Positions 18,730 to 27,819 are shown, counted from the stretch's first letter. The stretch is DNA of 64,000 bases from an archaeon (GCA_018697035.1 JABHSE010000002.1:1-64000); one strand, 5' to 3'. Made by a program: numbers and translations. Notes: generated by a model from the sequence alone, not told the origin.

Positions 18730-19223
18730 TGGCACTACAACAAACACTAGTTCTAATAAAACCCGACGGTGTAGCAAGAGGATTAACCGGAGAGATCACA
18801 AAACGATTTGAAAGAATCGGATTAAAGATTGTAGCACTAAAGTTAGTAAGAGTAAATATGGACCATGCAAAACAGCATTATACTGAAGACATCACCGAAA
18901 GACACGGAGAAAAAGTAAGAGATAACCTACTGAACTTCATAACAGAAGGACCGGTAGTAGCAATGATATTAGAGGGAGTAGACGCAATCGCAAACGTCAG
19001 AAAAATAGTGGGTTCAACAGAATCAAAATCCGCATCACCAGGGACAATCAGAGGTGACTTCTCACACGTTAGTTATTCCCACGCAGACGAGAAAGAAATC
19101 CCAGTAAAAAATGTAATCCACGCATCAGCAGACGAAACAGATGCAAAAAACGAAACAGCCTTATGGTTCTCAATCGACGAAATATGCGACTACAAACGAA
19201 CAGACGAATGTCACGTATTCTAA
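18729..19223 (+). CDS. ndk: Nucleoside diphosphate kinase
   Basis: QTLVLIKPDGVARGLTGEI...GTIRGDFSHVSYSHADEKEIPVKNVIHASAD. Confidence 0.95.
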   Translation: MALQQTLVLIKPDGVARGLTGEITKRFERIGLKIVALKLVRVNMDHAKQHYTEDITERHGEKVRDNLLNFITEGPVVAMILEGVDAIANVRKIVGSTESKSASPGTIRGDFSHVSYSHADEKEIPVKNVIHASADETDAKNETALWFSIDEICDYKRTDECHVF

Positions 19224-19273
19224 TTCCAAAAAAATCAATATTAAAACTTCCTTAAATAATCAGATAATCAGAT

Positions 19274-19483
19274 CTATTTCTTCATAACTTTTTTAACTTC
19301 CTTCTTAGAAACAACTTTCTTAACAACCGCAACAACTTTCTCAGTCAAAGATTTCTTATTCTTAGGTCTAGGCGCCCTATTACGAGAACCTCCACCAACT
19401 AGCTTAGCAATACGCTTCTTACGTCGAGCAACTCTCCAACTTCTCTGTCTATTCAAACGCTTAGGCTTATTTTTTCCTGGCAT
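19274..19483 (-). CDS. Lysine/arginine-rich small protein
   Basis: MPGKNKPKRLNRQRSWRVARRKKRIAKLVGGGSRNRAPRPKNKK... Confidence 0.55.
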   Translation of the reverse strand: MPGKNKPKRLNRQRSWRVARRKKRIAKLVGGGSRNRAPRPKNKKSLTEKVVAVVKKVVSKKEVKKVMKK

Positions 19484-19576
19484 ATTATTTTATTCCTTTT
19501 TCCTATTTTAAACCTTTAGGTTATCTAAAACCAAACTACACAAAACTTAAAAATGAATTCCCCAATAAATTTACAT

Positions 19577-19648
19577 GCCTGCGTAGCTCAGTGATAGAGC
19601 ATCTGTCTTGTAAACAGAGGGTCGAGGGTTTGACTCCCTTCGCAGGCT
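19577..19648 (+). tRNA. tRNA-Thr(TGT)
   Basis: Acceptor GCCTGCG/CGCAGGC, anticodon arm TCTGT-CTTGTAA-ACAGA. Confidence 0.93.
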
Positions 19649-19670
19649 TTCTAAATCAAACACTCGATAT

Positions 19671-19762
19671 GTCGAGGGCGAAAAGTTTGCTCGAATTTTT
19701 TCTAAAAAATCATTGGAAAAATTTAGAGTAAACTTTAAGTAAAGGACTCCCTTCGCAGGCTT
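19671..19762 (+). repeat. tRNA-Thr T-arm/3'-end duplication with T-loop hairpin module
   Basis: gtcgaggg (19671-19678) + 66-nt module + gactcccttcgcaggctt (19745-19762), 1 nt before the next start codon. Confidence 0.87.
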
Positions 19763-19763
19763 C

Positions 19764-20018
19764 ATGGCATGGCAAGACACAACACTAACAATAGCAGTCC
19801 TAGCCCTAAACTACGCACTGATCCCTCAAGTCGTCAAAGCCCACAAAGAGAAGAAACCCCTAGTCTCAATACAAACTGCCCTCATAACAACAATCGGTAT
19901 GGCAACAATATCACTAACATATCTAACTCTAGACCTAATCTTCGCTTCCATCATGAATTTCACAGCAGCAATTCTCTGGGCAGCAACTCTAACTCAATCA
20001 ATAATATACAAAGAATAG
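19764..20018 (+). CDS. SemiSWEET/PQ-loop-like small membrane protein
   Basis: LALNYALIPQVVKAHKEKKPLVSIQTALITTIGMATISLTYLTLDLIFASIMNFTAAILW. Confidence 0.55.
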   Translation: MAWQDTTLTIAVLALNYALIPQVVKAHKEKKPLVSIQTALITTIGMATISLTYLTLDLIFASIMNFTAAILWAATLTQSIIYKE

Positions 20019-20576
20019 TTAATAATCAATAATCTCAACTTTTTTATCCCCTTCCAAAACTTCAACAATCTCACACTCCAAATTAGCGATCTCAGCCTTC
20101 ACAAACGGACCAACAGCATCCCCTTGGGCATCTAAAAATTCCGGTACATCTTCCAAAAAACGCACTAACCTATGCTTACAAGTCACATCTTTCCCGCCCC
20201 CATTCATTTCCCCGGCCTGATTCTTCTCAGCCTTCTCCAACGCCTTCACCAACGCCTCAAACAAATCCTTCTCAAACCCCAACAAATTCTCAAAATCCTT
20301 CTTTGAAATCCCAACCTGCGACGCAACAAACGCCAAATTCAAAATCTTCTTCTTCCGAATCCTAAGCAAATCCCGAAAACTAGTATGAGCATTATCCAAC
20401 TTCTTCTTACTCTTAATCGCAACATCCGAAAACAAATCACCTTCCTTATCCAAAAAAGCCTTCTTCTCACGAAAATAATCACTAACCCCAACCAAAAAAG
20501 CCTTAGGCAAAATCTGCAAATTCTCACTATACTTCTCCTTCCTCATCGCCTCATAAATATCACTAAACGTCAACAT
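20019..20576 (-). CDS. GINS complex subunit (Gins51-like)
   Basis: FSDIYEAMRKEKYSENLQILPKAFLVGVSDYFREKKAFL and C-terminal VRFLEDVPEFLDAQGDAVGPFVKAEIANL. Confidence 0.75.
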   Translation of the reverse strand: MLTFSDIYEAMRKEKYSENLQILPKAFLVGVSDYFREKKAFLDKEGDLFSDVAIKSKKKLDNAHTSFRDLLRIRKKKILNLAFVASQVGISKKDFENLLGFEKDLFEALVKALEKAEKNQAGEMNGGGKDVTCKHRLVRFLEDVPEFLDAQGDAVGPFVKAEIANLECEIVEVLEGDKKVEIIDY

Positions 20577-20658
20577 ATAACTAAAATCCAGACTCTCTTT
20601 AAAACAATTGTTATACTCGATTCAAAACAAATTTAAACATCCCAAATCTTACAAAACC

Positions 20659-21711
20659 ATGTTCGGCAAACTAAAAGAAAAACTCAAAAACTGGGTCTCA
20701 AAAAACAAAGAAGAAGAAATAGTAGAGACAGTGCCAACAACAACTAACAAAAAAAGCAAATCAGTAAGTAAGCCAAAAAAAATCAGTCCAAAAAAAGAGA
20801 GTAAAAAGAAAGTAGCAATAGAAGAACCTAAAGCAAAAGAAGAACCAATCATAACACCAAAAAAATCCATATTCTCAAAATTCCAAAAAACTCTAACTCA
20901 AGAAAAATTCGACAACCTATTCCAAGAACTTCAAATAATCCTCCTACAAAACAACGTCGCATACGAAACAGTCGAAGCAATAGAAGCCTCTCTTTCTAAA
21001 CCCCTAGTAGGTAAGCCAATGAAAAAAGTTAATCTCGCGACTGAATTAAAAACCGCAATAGAATCTCTCCTAATCAATCCCCCAAACTTCATAAACCAAA
21101 TCAAATCGTCAGATTCAAAACCCTACATAATCCTTTTCGCCGGAATCAACGGATCAGGCAAAACAACAACCATAGCAAAGGTAGCACACTACCTCCAAAA
21201 AAACAAACTATCAGTATGCCTAGCAGCAGCAGACACATTCCGAGCAGCAGCAATTCAACAATTAGAAGAACATGCCCAAAAATTAAATGTGCCACTAATC
21301 AAAAAAGACTACGGAGCAGATCCAGCCGCAGTAGGATTCGATGCAATAAAATATGCAAAGAAAAACAAAATCGACGTAGTCCTAATCGACACCGCAGGCC
21401 GAATGCAAAACTCCGATACACTAATGAAAGAAATAGAAAAAATCGCAAGAGTAACAAAGCCCGACATGAAAATATTCCTAGGCGAATCAATCACTGGAAA
21501 CGACGCAACTCTTCAAGCAAAAGCTTTCAACGACTCAATTGGACTAACAGGAATCATCCTCTCAAAAGCCGACATAGACGAAAAAGGCGGAACCGCACTC
21601 TCAGTCTCACACGTGACCAACAAACCAATCCTCTTCCTGGGAACTGGACAAGATTACAAAGACTTAGAAATATTCGACAAAGAGAAATTAATTGAAAAAC
21701 TAGGATTATAA
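20659..21711 (+). CDS. ftsY: Signal recognition particle receptor FtsY
   Basis: GINGSGKTTTIAKVAHYL, DTFRAAAIQQLEEHA, DTAGRMQN, SKADIDEKGGTALS. Confidence 0.95.
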   Translation: MFGKLKEKLKNWVSKNKEEEIVETVPTTTNKKSKSVSKPKKISPKKESKKKVAIEEPKAKEEPIITPKKSIFSKFQKTLTQEKFDNLFQELQIILLQNNVAYETVEAIEASLSKPLVGKPMKKVNLATELKTAIESLLINPPNFINQIKSSDSKPYIILFAGINGSGKTTTIAKVAHYLQKNKLSVCLAAADTFRAAAIQQLEEHAQKLNVPLIKKDYGADPAAVGFDAIKYAKKNKIDVVLIDTAGRMQNSDTLMKEIEKIARVTKPDMKIFLGESITGNDATLQAKAFNDSIGLTGIILSKADIDEKGGTALSVSHVTNKPILFLGTGQDYKDLEIFDKEKLIEKLGL

Positions 21712-21724
21712 TTTACAAAAATAA

Positions 21725-21931
21725 TCAAAACATGCCATAAAACTGAAAAGAACTATACCTATAACAATAACGATCACTCTTATAATTCGTCACATTATCA
21801 CGAAGCCTCGCCTTAACCTTCCCAGGAAGCAAGTCTAAATTATTCTTCGCACGAAAGTCTTTCAACTTATACACCAATTTCTTCCTGAAACCCGACTCAC
21901 ACCTTCTCATACAAAACCAACTCCAATGCAC
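21725..21931 (-). CDS. Hypothetical small protein
   Basis: ORF only (MRRCESGFRKKLVYKLKDFRAKNNLDLLPGKVKARLRDNV...). Confidence 0.3.
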   Translation of the reverse strand: MHWSWFCMRRCESGFRKKLVYKLKDFRAKNNLDLLPGKVKARLRDNVTNYKSDRYCYRYSSFQFYGMF

Positions 21932-21992
21932 TTAATAAGTATTATTGCACTCAAACCCAAAATTTAATAACCCACCAAAACCTCTCTTCTTA

Positions 21993-23393
21993 ATGGTACT
22001 AGACAAACTAGGTTCAACCCTAAAATCCGGGATAAAAAAGATATCCAACGCAATCTTCCTAGATAAGAAACTAATAGATGGAATCATCAAAGACATCCAA
22101 AAATCCCTAATCGAAGCAGACGTAAACATAGAACTAGTATTCTCGTTAACTCAAAAAATCAAAAAAATAGCCTACGACGAATCAATCCAAAACATCGACA
22201 AAAAAGAACAACTCGTAAAATTAATCCACGATGAAATACTGCTAATATTAGGAGGAGAAGCAAAAGAACTCAAGCTCCCAAAACAAGCAAGCATCATGTT
22301 CCTAGGTTTATATGGAGCTGGTAAAACCACAACAATAGCAAAGCTCGGATTCTATTATGCGAAGAGAGGAAGAAAAGTCGCACTACTAGGACTCGACACA
22401 CAACGACCAGCCGCAATGGACCAACTCCAACAAATGGCCGACAAAGCCAAACTACCAGTATTCATAGAAACTAAGGAAGATAAAGAGAAAAACAAAAAGC
22501 TAACTCACACAAAAAGGTCCCTAGGAATAATCAAGAAATACAAAACCGAGCTCAAAAAATACGACCTAATCCTAATCGATACCGCCGGACGAGACGGCCT
22601 AAACAAAGACCTAATAAAAGAAATCAAAACCCTAGACAAAACCCTAAAACCTACACACAAAATCCTAGTCATGCCTTCCGATGTAGGACAAACAGCCAAG
22701 ACTCAGGCCCAGGAATTCCAAAAAGCCCTAGAAATAACCGGCGTAATAATAACAAGAATGGACGGAACATCAAAAGCCGGAGGCGCCCTAACAGCATGCG
22801 CAGAAACTGACTCTCCAGTCTACTTCATAGGTGTCGGCGAACAAATCCACGAAATCGAAACCTTCAATCCAGAGTCCTTCATTCAAAGACTTCTAGGAAT
22901 GGGAGACCTTCAAGCATTACTCGAACACGTCAAATCAGCAACCGACGAATCCCAAACAAAACGAATAGAAGATAGACTAAAAGAAGGAAAATTTACACTC
23001 CTAGACCTATACTCCCAACTAGAACAAATGAACAAAATGGGTTCAATGGATAAGCTAATAGGAATGGTCCCAGGAATGTCCGCCGCAAAAATCCCAAAAG
23101 CAGCCCTCGAATCCCAAGAAAAGAAAATGGCACACTGGAAGTCAGCAATCTCAAGCATGACTGAAGAAGAAATCGAAAACCCGGAACTACTAGATAAACA
23201 AACAAAAAGAATTCAAAGAATAGCAAAAGGCTCCGGCACAACCACAACCGAAATCCGAGAACTCCTAAAACAATACAAGATGCTAAAAGAAATGATGGGT
23301 ATGCAATCCGGAATGGCTGACGGAAACATCGACTCAAAAATGATGCAGAAGATGGCTAAGAAGATGAAGGGAATAAAGGGGATGAAGCTCTAA
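21993..23393 (+). CDS. srp54: Signal recognition particle 54 kDa protein
   Basis: GLYGAGKTTTIAKLGFYYAKRGRKVALLGLDTQRPAAMDQLQQ; Met-rich M domain. Confidence 0.95.
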   Translation: MVLDKLGSTLKSGIKKISNAIFLDKKLIDGIIKDIQKSLIEADVNIELVFSLTQKIKKIAYDESIQNIDKKEQLVKLIHDEILLILGGEAKELKLPKQASIMFLGLYGAGKTTTIAKLGFYYAKRGRKVALLGLDTQRPAAMDQLQQMADKAKLPVFIETKEDKEKNKKLTHTKRSLGIIKKYKTELKKYDLILIDTAGRDGLNKDLIKEIKTLDKTLKPTHKILVMPSDVGQTAKTQAQEFQKALEITGVIITRMDGTSKAGGALTACAETDSPVYFIGVGEQIHEIETFNPESFIQRLLGMGDLQALLEHVKSATDESQTKRIEDRLKEGKFTLLDLYSQLEQMNKMGSMDKLIGMVPGMSAAKIPKAALESQEKKMAHWKSAISSMTEEEIENPELLDKQTKRIQRIAKGSGTTTTEIRELLKQYKMLKEMMGMQSGMADGNIDSKMMQKMAKKMKGIKGMKL

Positions 23394-23394
23394 A

Positions 23395-23910
23395 ATGTGT
23401 CAGTGGAAAATAATAAATTATTGGGAATGGATTAAAGAAAATCCAAAAGACGCAACTCAAATTATAATTGCCTTAATAATGCTTATCTCTGTAGGAATAA
23501 GCTTTTGGTCCGTTTCTACAATAAAAGAACAAATTGAAATGGAATCTAAACCGATTTTGTCTGTTCAAAGCGTTACACCCGATAACCCAATCAGTCCGAC
23601 CAATTACTCTCTAGGAATATTTAATTTTGGAAAAGGTCCCGGGAAGATAAATAAAATAGAATACAAACTCTTATCTAAAGAAGGAGAATTATTAAGAACC
23701 AAAACAAAATTATCCAACTACACAGTATTCCAAAAAAATGAAATATTTTTATTAATCACGCCTTCACTTCTAAACCCATCACAATCAGAACTTAAAATAA
23801 AAACAACAATATATTACCAAGATTTAAACGGGAAAGAATATGAATCCTACCAATATTTCGAATACGACAAGGAAACTAGAATTACTAAATTCTATGAAGG
23901 GATATATTAA
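23395..23910 (+). CDS. Hypothetical single-TM protein
   Basis: One TM segment ATQIIIALIMLISVGISFWSV and a globular C-terminal part. Confidence 0.55.
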   Translation: MCQWKIINYWEWIKENPKDATQIIIALIMLISVGISFWSVSTIKEQIEMESKPILSVQSVTPDNPISPTNYSLGIFNFGKGPGKINKIEYKLLSKEGELLRTKTKLSNYTVFQKNEIFLLITPSLLNPSQSELKIKTTIYYQDLNGKEYESYQYFEYDKETRITKFYEGIY

Positions 23911-23914
23911 CAAT

Positions 23915-23986
23915 ATGAAACTCCTCCAACAAAACTCCGAAGCCAAAATCTACTTCCAAAATAACACAATCCTAAAATATAACTAA
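23915..23986 (+). pseudogene. Truncated duplicate of the bud32 5' end
   Basis: MKLLQQNSEAKIYFQNNTILKYN* versus MKLLQQGAEAKIYLQDNKVLKDR of bud32 at 24375. Confidence 0.85.
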
Positions 23987-24000
23987 TACGACAAACCATC

Positions 24001-24044
24001 TCCACAAGAAATGCGGTACCGAAGGTGACGTAATTTTTTGTGGA
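24001..24044. repeat. TCCA hairpin repeat, copy H2
   Basis: tccacaagaaatgcggtaccgaaggtgacgtaattttttgtgga. Confidence 0.85.
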
Positions 24045-24078
24045 ATAGCAAAAAAACAAAAATCAAACAAATCCCCAA

Positions 24079-24321
24079 TCAACAAGCCCACTTCAAATGA
24101 GAAAACTTCAACCCACCAGAGCGACCAAGAATACTAGGCACACCATAAAACTTAACAGCATCACTACTAGTTTCTCCAATATGATACGTTATCTTCTCCC
24201 CAGTCCAACCCTCCCAATAATTCTCTAAAAACCTAACACTCTTATCTGGAGATCGTCCCACCTCATTAAACTCAAACAAACCAGTAGGATCCGTTATACC
24301 ATCTTCCAAGCCTTCCACCAT
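24079..24321 (-). CDS. Hypothetical small protein between bud32 fragment and bud32
   Basis: MVEGLEDGITDPTGLFEFNEVGRSPDKSVRFLENYWEGWTGEKITYHIGETSSDAVKF... Confidence 0.4.
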   Translation of the reverse strand: MVEGLEDGITDPTGLFEFNEVGRSPDKSVRFLENYWEGWTGEKITYHIGETSSDAVKFYGVPSILGRSGGLKFSHLKWAC

Positions 24322-24374
24322 CTCCACACAAACCCTCAAACATTTATAAAAACTACTACACTCTAAACTATACA

Positions 24375-25022
24375 ATGAAACTCCTCCAACAAGGTGCCGA
24401 AGCCAAAATCTACCTCCAAGACAACAAGGTCCTAAAAGACAGAATCCCAAAATCCTACAGACACACTACCCTAGACAACAAGATAAGAACCTCTCGCACA
24501 AAGCGCGAAGCCAAAATCCTAACCAAAGCCAAAAGCATCAAGGCAAACGTCCCGAGCCTAATCCACACCGAAAAACACATTCTAACAATAGAATATATTA
24601 AAGGCGACCGCCTATCCGAAACCCTAAACTCTTATCCAAAAGATAAACAAATCTCCATAATGAAAAAACTAGGCCGCCAAATCGCACGCCTCCACAAAAA
24701 CAACATCATCCACTCCGACCTCACAACCTCAAACACAATATTGCAAAACAAAGCTTTGCCAAATACCCCCAACTCTAAACACCTAACTCCTAACTCCAAA
24801 GTCTATATCATAGACTTCGGCCTCTCCTACATCTCCCACAAAACAGAAGACAAAGCAGTAGATCTCCATCTTCTCAAACAAGCCCTTCAAGCAAAACACT
24901 TCCAAAACTCAAAACAACTCTTCACCGCATTCCTCCAAGGCTACAAATCAAAAGAATCAAAACAAATTCTAGAAAGATTAGAAATAGTAGACTCCCGCGG
25001 ACGATACAAACATTCAAAATAA
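24375..25022 (+). CDS. bud32: KEOPS complex kinase Bud32
   Basis: GAEAKIYLQDNKVLKDRIPKSYRH, RTKREAKIL, NNIIHSDLTTSNTILQN...VYIIDFGLSY. Confidence 0.93.
   Translation: MKLLQQGAEAKIYLQDNKVLKDRIPKSYRHTTLDNKIRTSRTKREAKILTKAKSIKANVPSLIHTEKHILTIEYIKGDRLSETLNSYPKDKQISIMKKLGRQIARLHKNNIIHSDLTTSNTILQNKALPNTPNSKHLTPNSKVYIIDFGLSYISHKTEDKAVDLHLLKQALQAKHFQNSKQLFTAFLQGYKSKESKQILERLEIVDSRGRYKHSK
24765..24798. repeat. Heptamer (C/T)AAC(T/A)CC tract inside bud32 CDS
   Basis: accccc aactctaaac acctaactcc taactcc, encodes NTPNSKHLTPNSK between DLTTSNTILQN and VYIIDFGLSY. Confidence 0.75.
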
Positions 25023-25040
25023 AAATAGCCCCGCGAGGAT
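25021..25040 (-). repeat. tRNA-Gln 3'-end duplication
   Basis: aaaaatagccccgcgaggat identical at 25021-25040 and 25100-25119 (tRNA-Gln 3' end). Confidence 0.9.
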
Positions 25041-25085
25041 GGGTCTGCCCCAACCTATCTTAAACATATATCTGTGAGGGTATCG
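25041..25085. repeat. 45-bp dispersed element, copy 2
   Basis: gggtctgccccaacc tatcttaaacatat atctgtgagggta; same 14-nt spacing as copy in S3Ae. Confidence 0.85.
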
Positions 25086-25104
25086 AACCAGGTTCGAAGA
25101 AAAA

Positions 25105-25177
25105 TAGCCCCGCGAGGATTCGAACCTCGGTCGCTGGGATCAAAACCCAGAATCCTTGACCACTAGACTACGGGACT
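25105..25177 (-). tRNA. tRNA-Gln(TTG)
   Basis: Minus strand AGTCCCGTAGTCTAGTGGTCAAGGATTCTGGGTTTTGATCCCAGCGACCGAGGTTCGAATCCTCGCGGGGCTA. Confidence 0.93.
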
Positions 25178-25283
25178 ATATTTTTAATAGAAGATATCGG
25201 TTTAAAAGTTTTTAGAAAGAGGCAATTCTTTAATTTTCAACAACTACCATCAAACTTAAAAACCCAAAATTCGAAACACTACA

Positions 25284-25646
25284 ATGGCAGAACTAACAAA
25301 ACCAACCTGGATCAAAATGAAAGAACCAGAGCTAAAAAAAACCATCCTAGAACTATCACTAACATATGCACCTTCTCAAATAGGAATAATCCTACGGGAC
25401 CAATACGGAATCCCAACAACAAAAGTCTTCGGCAAAAAACTAAAGGCTTACATGAAAGAACTAGGAATAGATAGAAATGAAGACCTAGAAAACGCAGAGA
25501 AAAAGGTAACAGGACTAAAAGAGCACTTAAAAAACAATATCACAGACCGAAGCGCAAAACACAAACTACAACACGCACAATCTCGCCTAAATATCACAAA
25601 GAAATACTTCGGCATCTCACTCAGAGACCGAAAAAAGAAAAAATAA
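25284..25646 (+). CDS. 30S ribosomal protein S15
   Basis: LTKPTWIKMKEPELKKTILELSLTYAPSQIGIILRDQYGIPTTKVFGKKL. Confidence 0.9.
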   Translation: MAELTKPTWIKMKEPELKKTILELSLTYAPSQIGIILRDQYGIPTTKVFGKKLKAYMKELGIDRNEDLENAEKKVTGLKEHLKNNITDRSAKHKLQHAQSRLNITKKYFGISLRDRKKKK

Positions 25647-25706
25647 TCCGTCACTACTAGAGCATACCACACAAATCTTTTTAAGCAAATCTAATTTCTC
25701 TACTCT

Positions 25707-27056
25707 ATGCTAAAAGAGATTGATACCTTCGCGAAGGAATTCCTGCAATTCGCCAAAGACAAACCAATAAGAATCATATCACACCACGACACCGACGGTA
25801 TAACCTCAGCCGCAATCCTAGCAAAAACATTCCAACGCCTCGATAAAAAATTCTCAATCCGAATCGTCAAAGGACTAGAAGACTCTAATATCAAAGAAGA
25901 AATAGCAAGACAGCCAAACGAAGTCATCATATTCTCAGACCTAGCATCATCAAATCTAGATCATTTCAAAGACCTAGAACACCCAGTCTTTATCCTAGAT
26001 CACCACGAGATAGACAAAAATAAAGTCAACAGCAAGACAAAAATAATAAACCATCACCTCTATCCAAACTCCGAAGACAACACTATAACAGGAGCCGGAA
26101 TCTGCTATCTCTTCGCAAAAGCAATATCTCCTGAAAACCAAGATCTCGCATCCCTAGCAATAATCGGGCTAATCGGCGACCGACACGAAACAAACCTCTC
26201 CAAAATAAACCAACAAATAGTTACCGAAGCTCAAGATCTCAAAATAAAAAAAGGAATCGCAATCTACCCAGCAACAAGACCACTACGTCGAGCACTCGAA
26301 TGGTCAACTAACCCTTTCATCCCAGGAGTCACAGGCTCAGGTCCGGGAGCAATGGAAATCCTAAGAGAAACATCAATCCCCTACGACAAAACCCTAATGG
26401 AACTCTCAACCGACGAAATGTCAAAACTAATAACAGCAATCATACTAAGAAGAGCCGCACATGGAAAAGAAGAAGACATCCTCGGAAACCTCTACATCCT
26501 AAAATTCTTCAACACAAAAGAAGACGTCCGTGAAATATCAACCCTAATCAATGCGTGCTCCAGACTCGGACACTCGGACGTAGCAATATCATACTGTCTA
26601 GAAAACGAAAAAGCAAAAGCCCAAGCACTAGATATCTACACAAAATATAAACAAGAACTAGTCTCAGGATTGAGAGTCGCAGAAAAAATGGACAAGATAA
26701 AAGGCAAGGGCTTCGTCATCCTAAACGCCAAAGATCAAATCAAAGACGCAATAGTCGGAACAATATGTTCAATGCTCTCATCCTCTCCAACATACGAAGA
26801 AGGAACAATCCTAATCGGAATGGCATACAACAAAGACAAAATCAAAGTATCAGCAAGAATAGTAGGACACGAAGGACGAAATCTAAAAGAGGTCTTAGAA
26901 AAAACCGTAGTAACATTCAAGGGAGCAAACCCAGAAACAATCGCCGAAGTCGGAGGCCATCATTTTGCAGCAGGATGCTTAGTAGAGAAAGACAAGGAAT
27001 CTTCGTTCATTGAAACACTCAAAAAAGAATTGGAAATTGAGATTGTAAAAGTTTAA
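25707..27056 (+). CDS. DHH-family phosphoesterase / RecJ-like exonuclease
   Basis: RIISHHDTDGITSAAILAKTF, FILDHHEID, GLIGDRHE, C-terminal GGHHFAAGC (DHHA1). Confidence 0.9.
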   Translation: MLKEIDTFAKEFLQFAKDKPIRIISHHDTDGITSAAILAKTFQRLDKKFSIRIVKGLEDSNIKEEIARQPNEVIIFSDLASSNLDHFKDLEHPVFILDHHEIDKNKVNSKTKIINHHLYPNSEDNTITGAGICYLFAKAISPENQDLASLAIIGLIGDRHETNLSKINQQIVTEAQDLKIKKGIAIYPATRPLRRALEWSTNPFIPGVTGSGPGAMEILRETSIPYDKTLMELSTDEMSKLITAIILRRAAHGKEEDILGNLYILKFFNTKEDVREISTLINACSRLGHSDVAISYCLENEKAKAQALDIYTKYKQELVSGLRVAEKMDKIKGKGFVILNAKDQIKDAIVGTICSMLSSSPTYEEGTILIGMAYNKDKIKVSARIVGHEGRNLKEVLEKTVVTFKGANPETIAEVGGHHFAAGCLVEKDKESSFIETLKKELEIEIVKV

Positions 27057-27775
27057 ACCGAATCTGGTAAAACTTGACTCAACACTTTCTCGTTATCAAT
27101 ATATCTAGAAACAATTTTATTAAGCCCATCTTTGGAATGAATATCTTTTACACCTTCGAACAACAAATAAGCCCCTTTCAAAACAAAATCAAAATTAGGA
27201 TTACTTGTTACATACTTTGGCACAAAACCACCAGAAACCACATTGGCATTTGATATAGTACAGTCTATTTTATCCACGAGAGATTTCATTTGCTCACCCC
27301 CTTCAGTAGTTGTCCGAGAAGACATATAATGAGAAATAAATTTATCGGACTGACAAGCAGGAAAACTATGCACTCCCCCGAACACTTCATCAGGCGAACC
27401 ATACGGACTTCTAACATCTGTCCTCAAACCAACGACAAACTTACCCATCAACTTAGCATATGAACTTTCAACAACAACTCCTTCATCCAAAGGCTCATCA
27501 AAATTAGCAAGAACAACATCACTATTAGGAATAAAAATACCCATATCTAAAAAATAAATAATATTCTTAGCTATTAAACTTTCCCGTCCTATTTCAACTT
27601 TCCCAGACAAAGTCTTAATTAAATTACCAAATTCGAAGCCATCCCTTTGAGGAGAATTAACATTATATCCAATACTTTCTAACCCCTCAACCAGACAAGA
27701 ATTAAAAAAAGCTTCTCTGCCATTAAATAATGCCGCTGCCGAATATATCTTTATTTTATCTTCCACCCAATTCAA
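27053..27775 (-). CDS. Nucleoside 2-deoxyribosyltransferase-like protein
   Basis: KIYSAAALFNGREAFFNSCL...NSDVVLANFDEPLDEGVVVESSYAKLMGKFVVGLRTDVR. Confidence 0.75.
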   Translation of the reverse strand: MNWVEDKIKIYSAAALFNGREAFFNSCLVEGLESIGYNVNSPQRDGFEFGNLIKTLSGKVEIGRESLIAKNIIYFLDMGIFIPNSDVVLANFDEPLDEGVVVESSYAKLMGKFVVGLRTDVRSPYGSPDEVFGGVHSFPACQSDKFISHYMSSRTTTEGGEQMKSLVDKIDCTISNANVVSGGFVPKYVTSNPNFDFVLKGAYLLFEGVKDIHSKDGLNKIVSRYIDNEKVLSQVLPDSV

Positions 27776-27819
27776 AATAAAATTTTCTTTAAAAAAACAG
27801 TTGCTCTACAATCTATATA

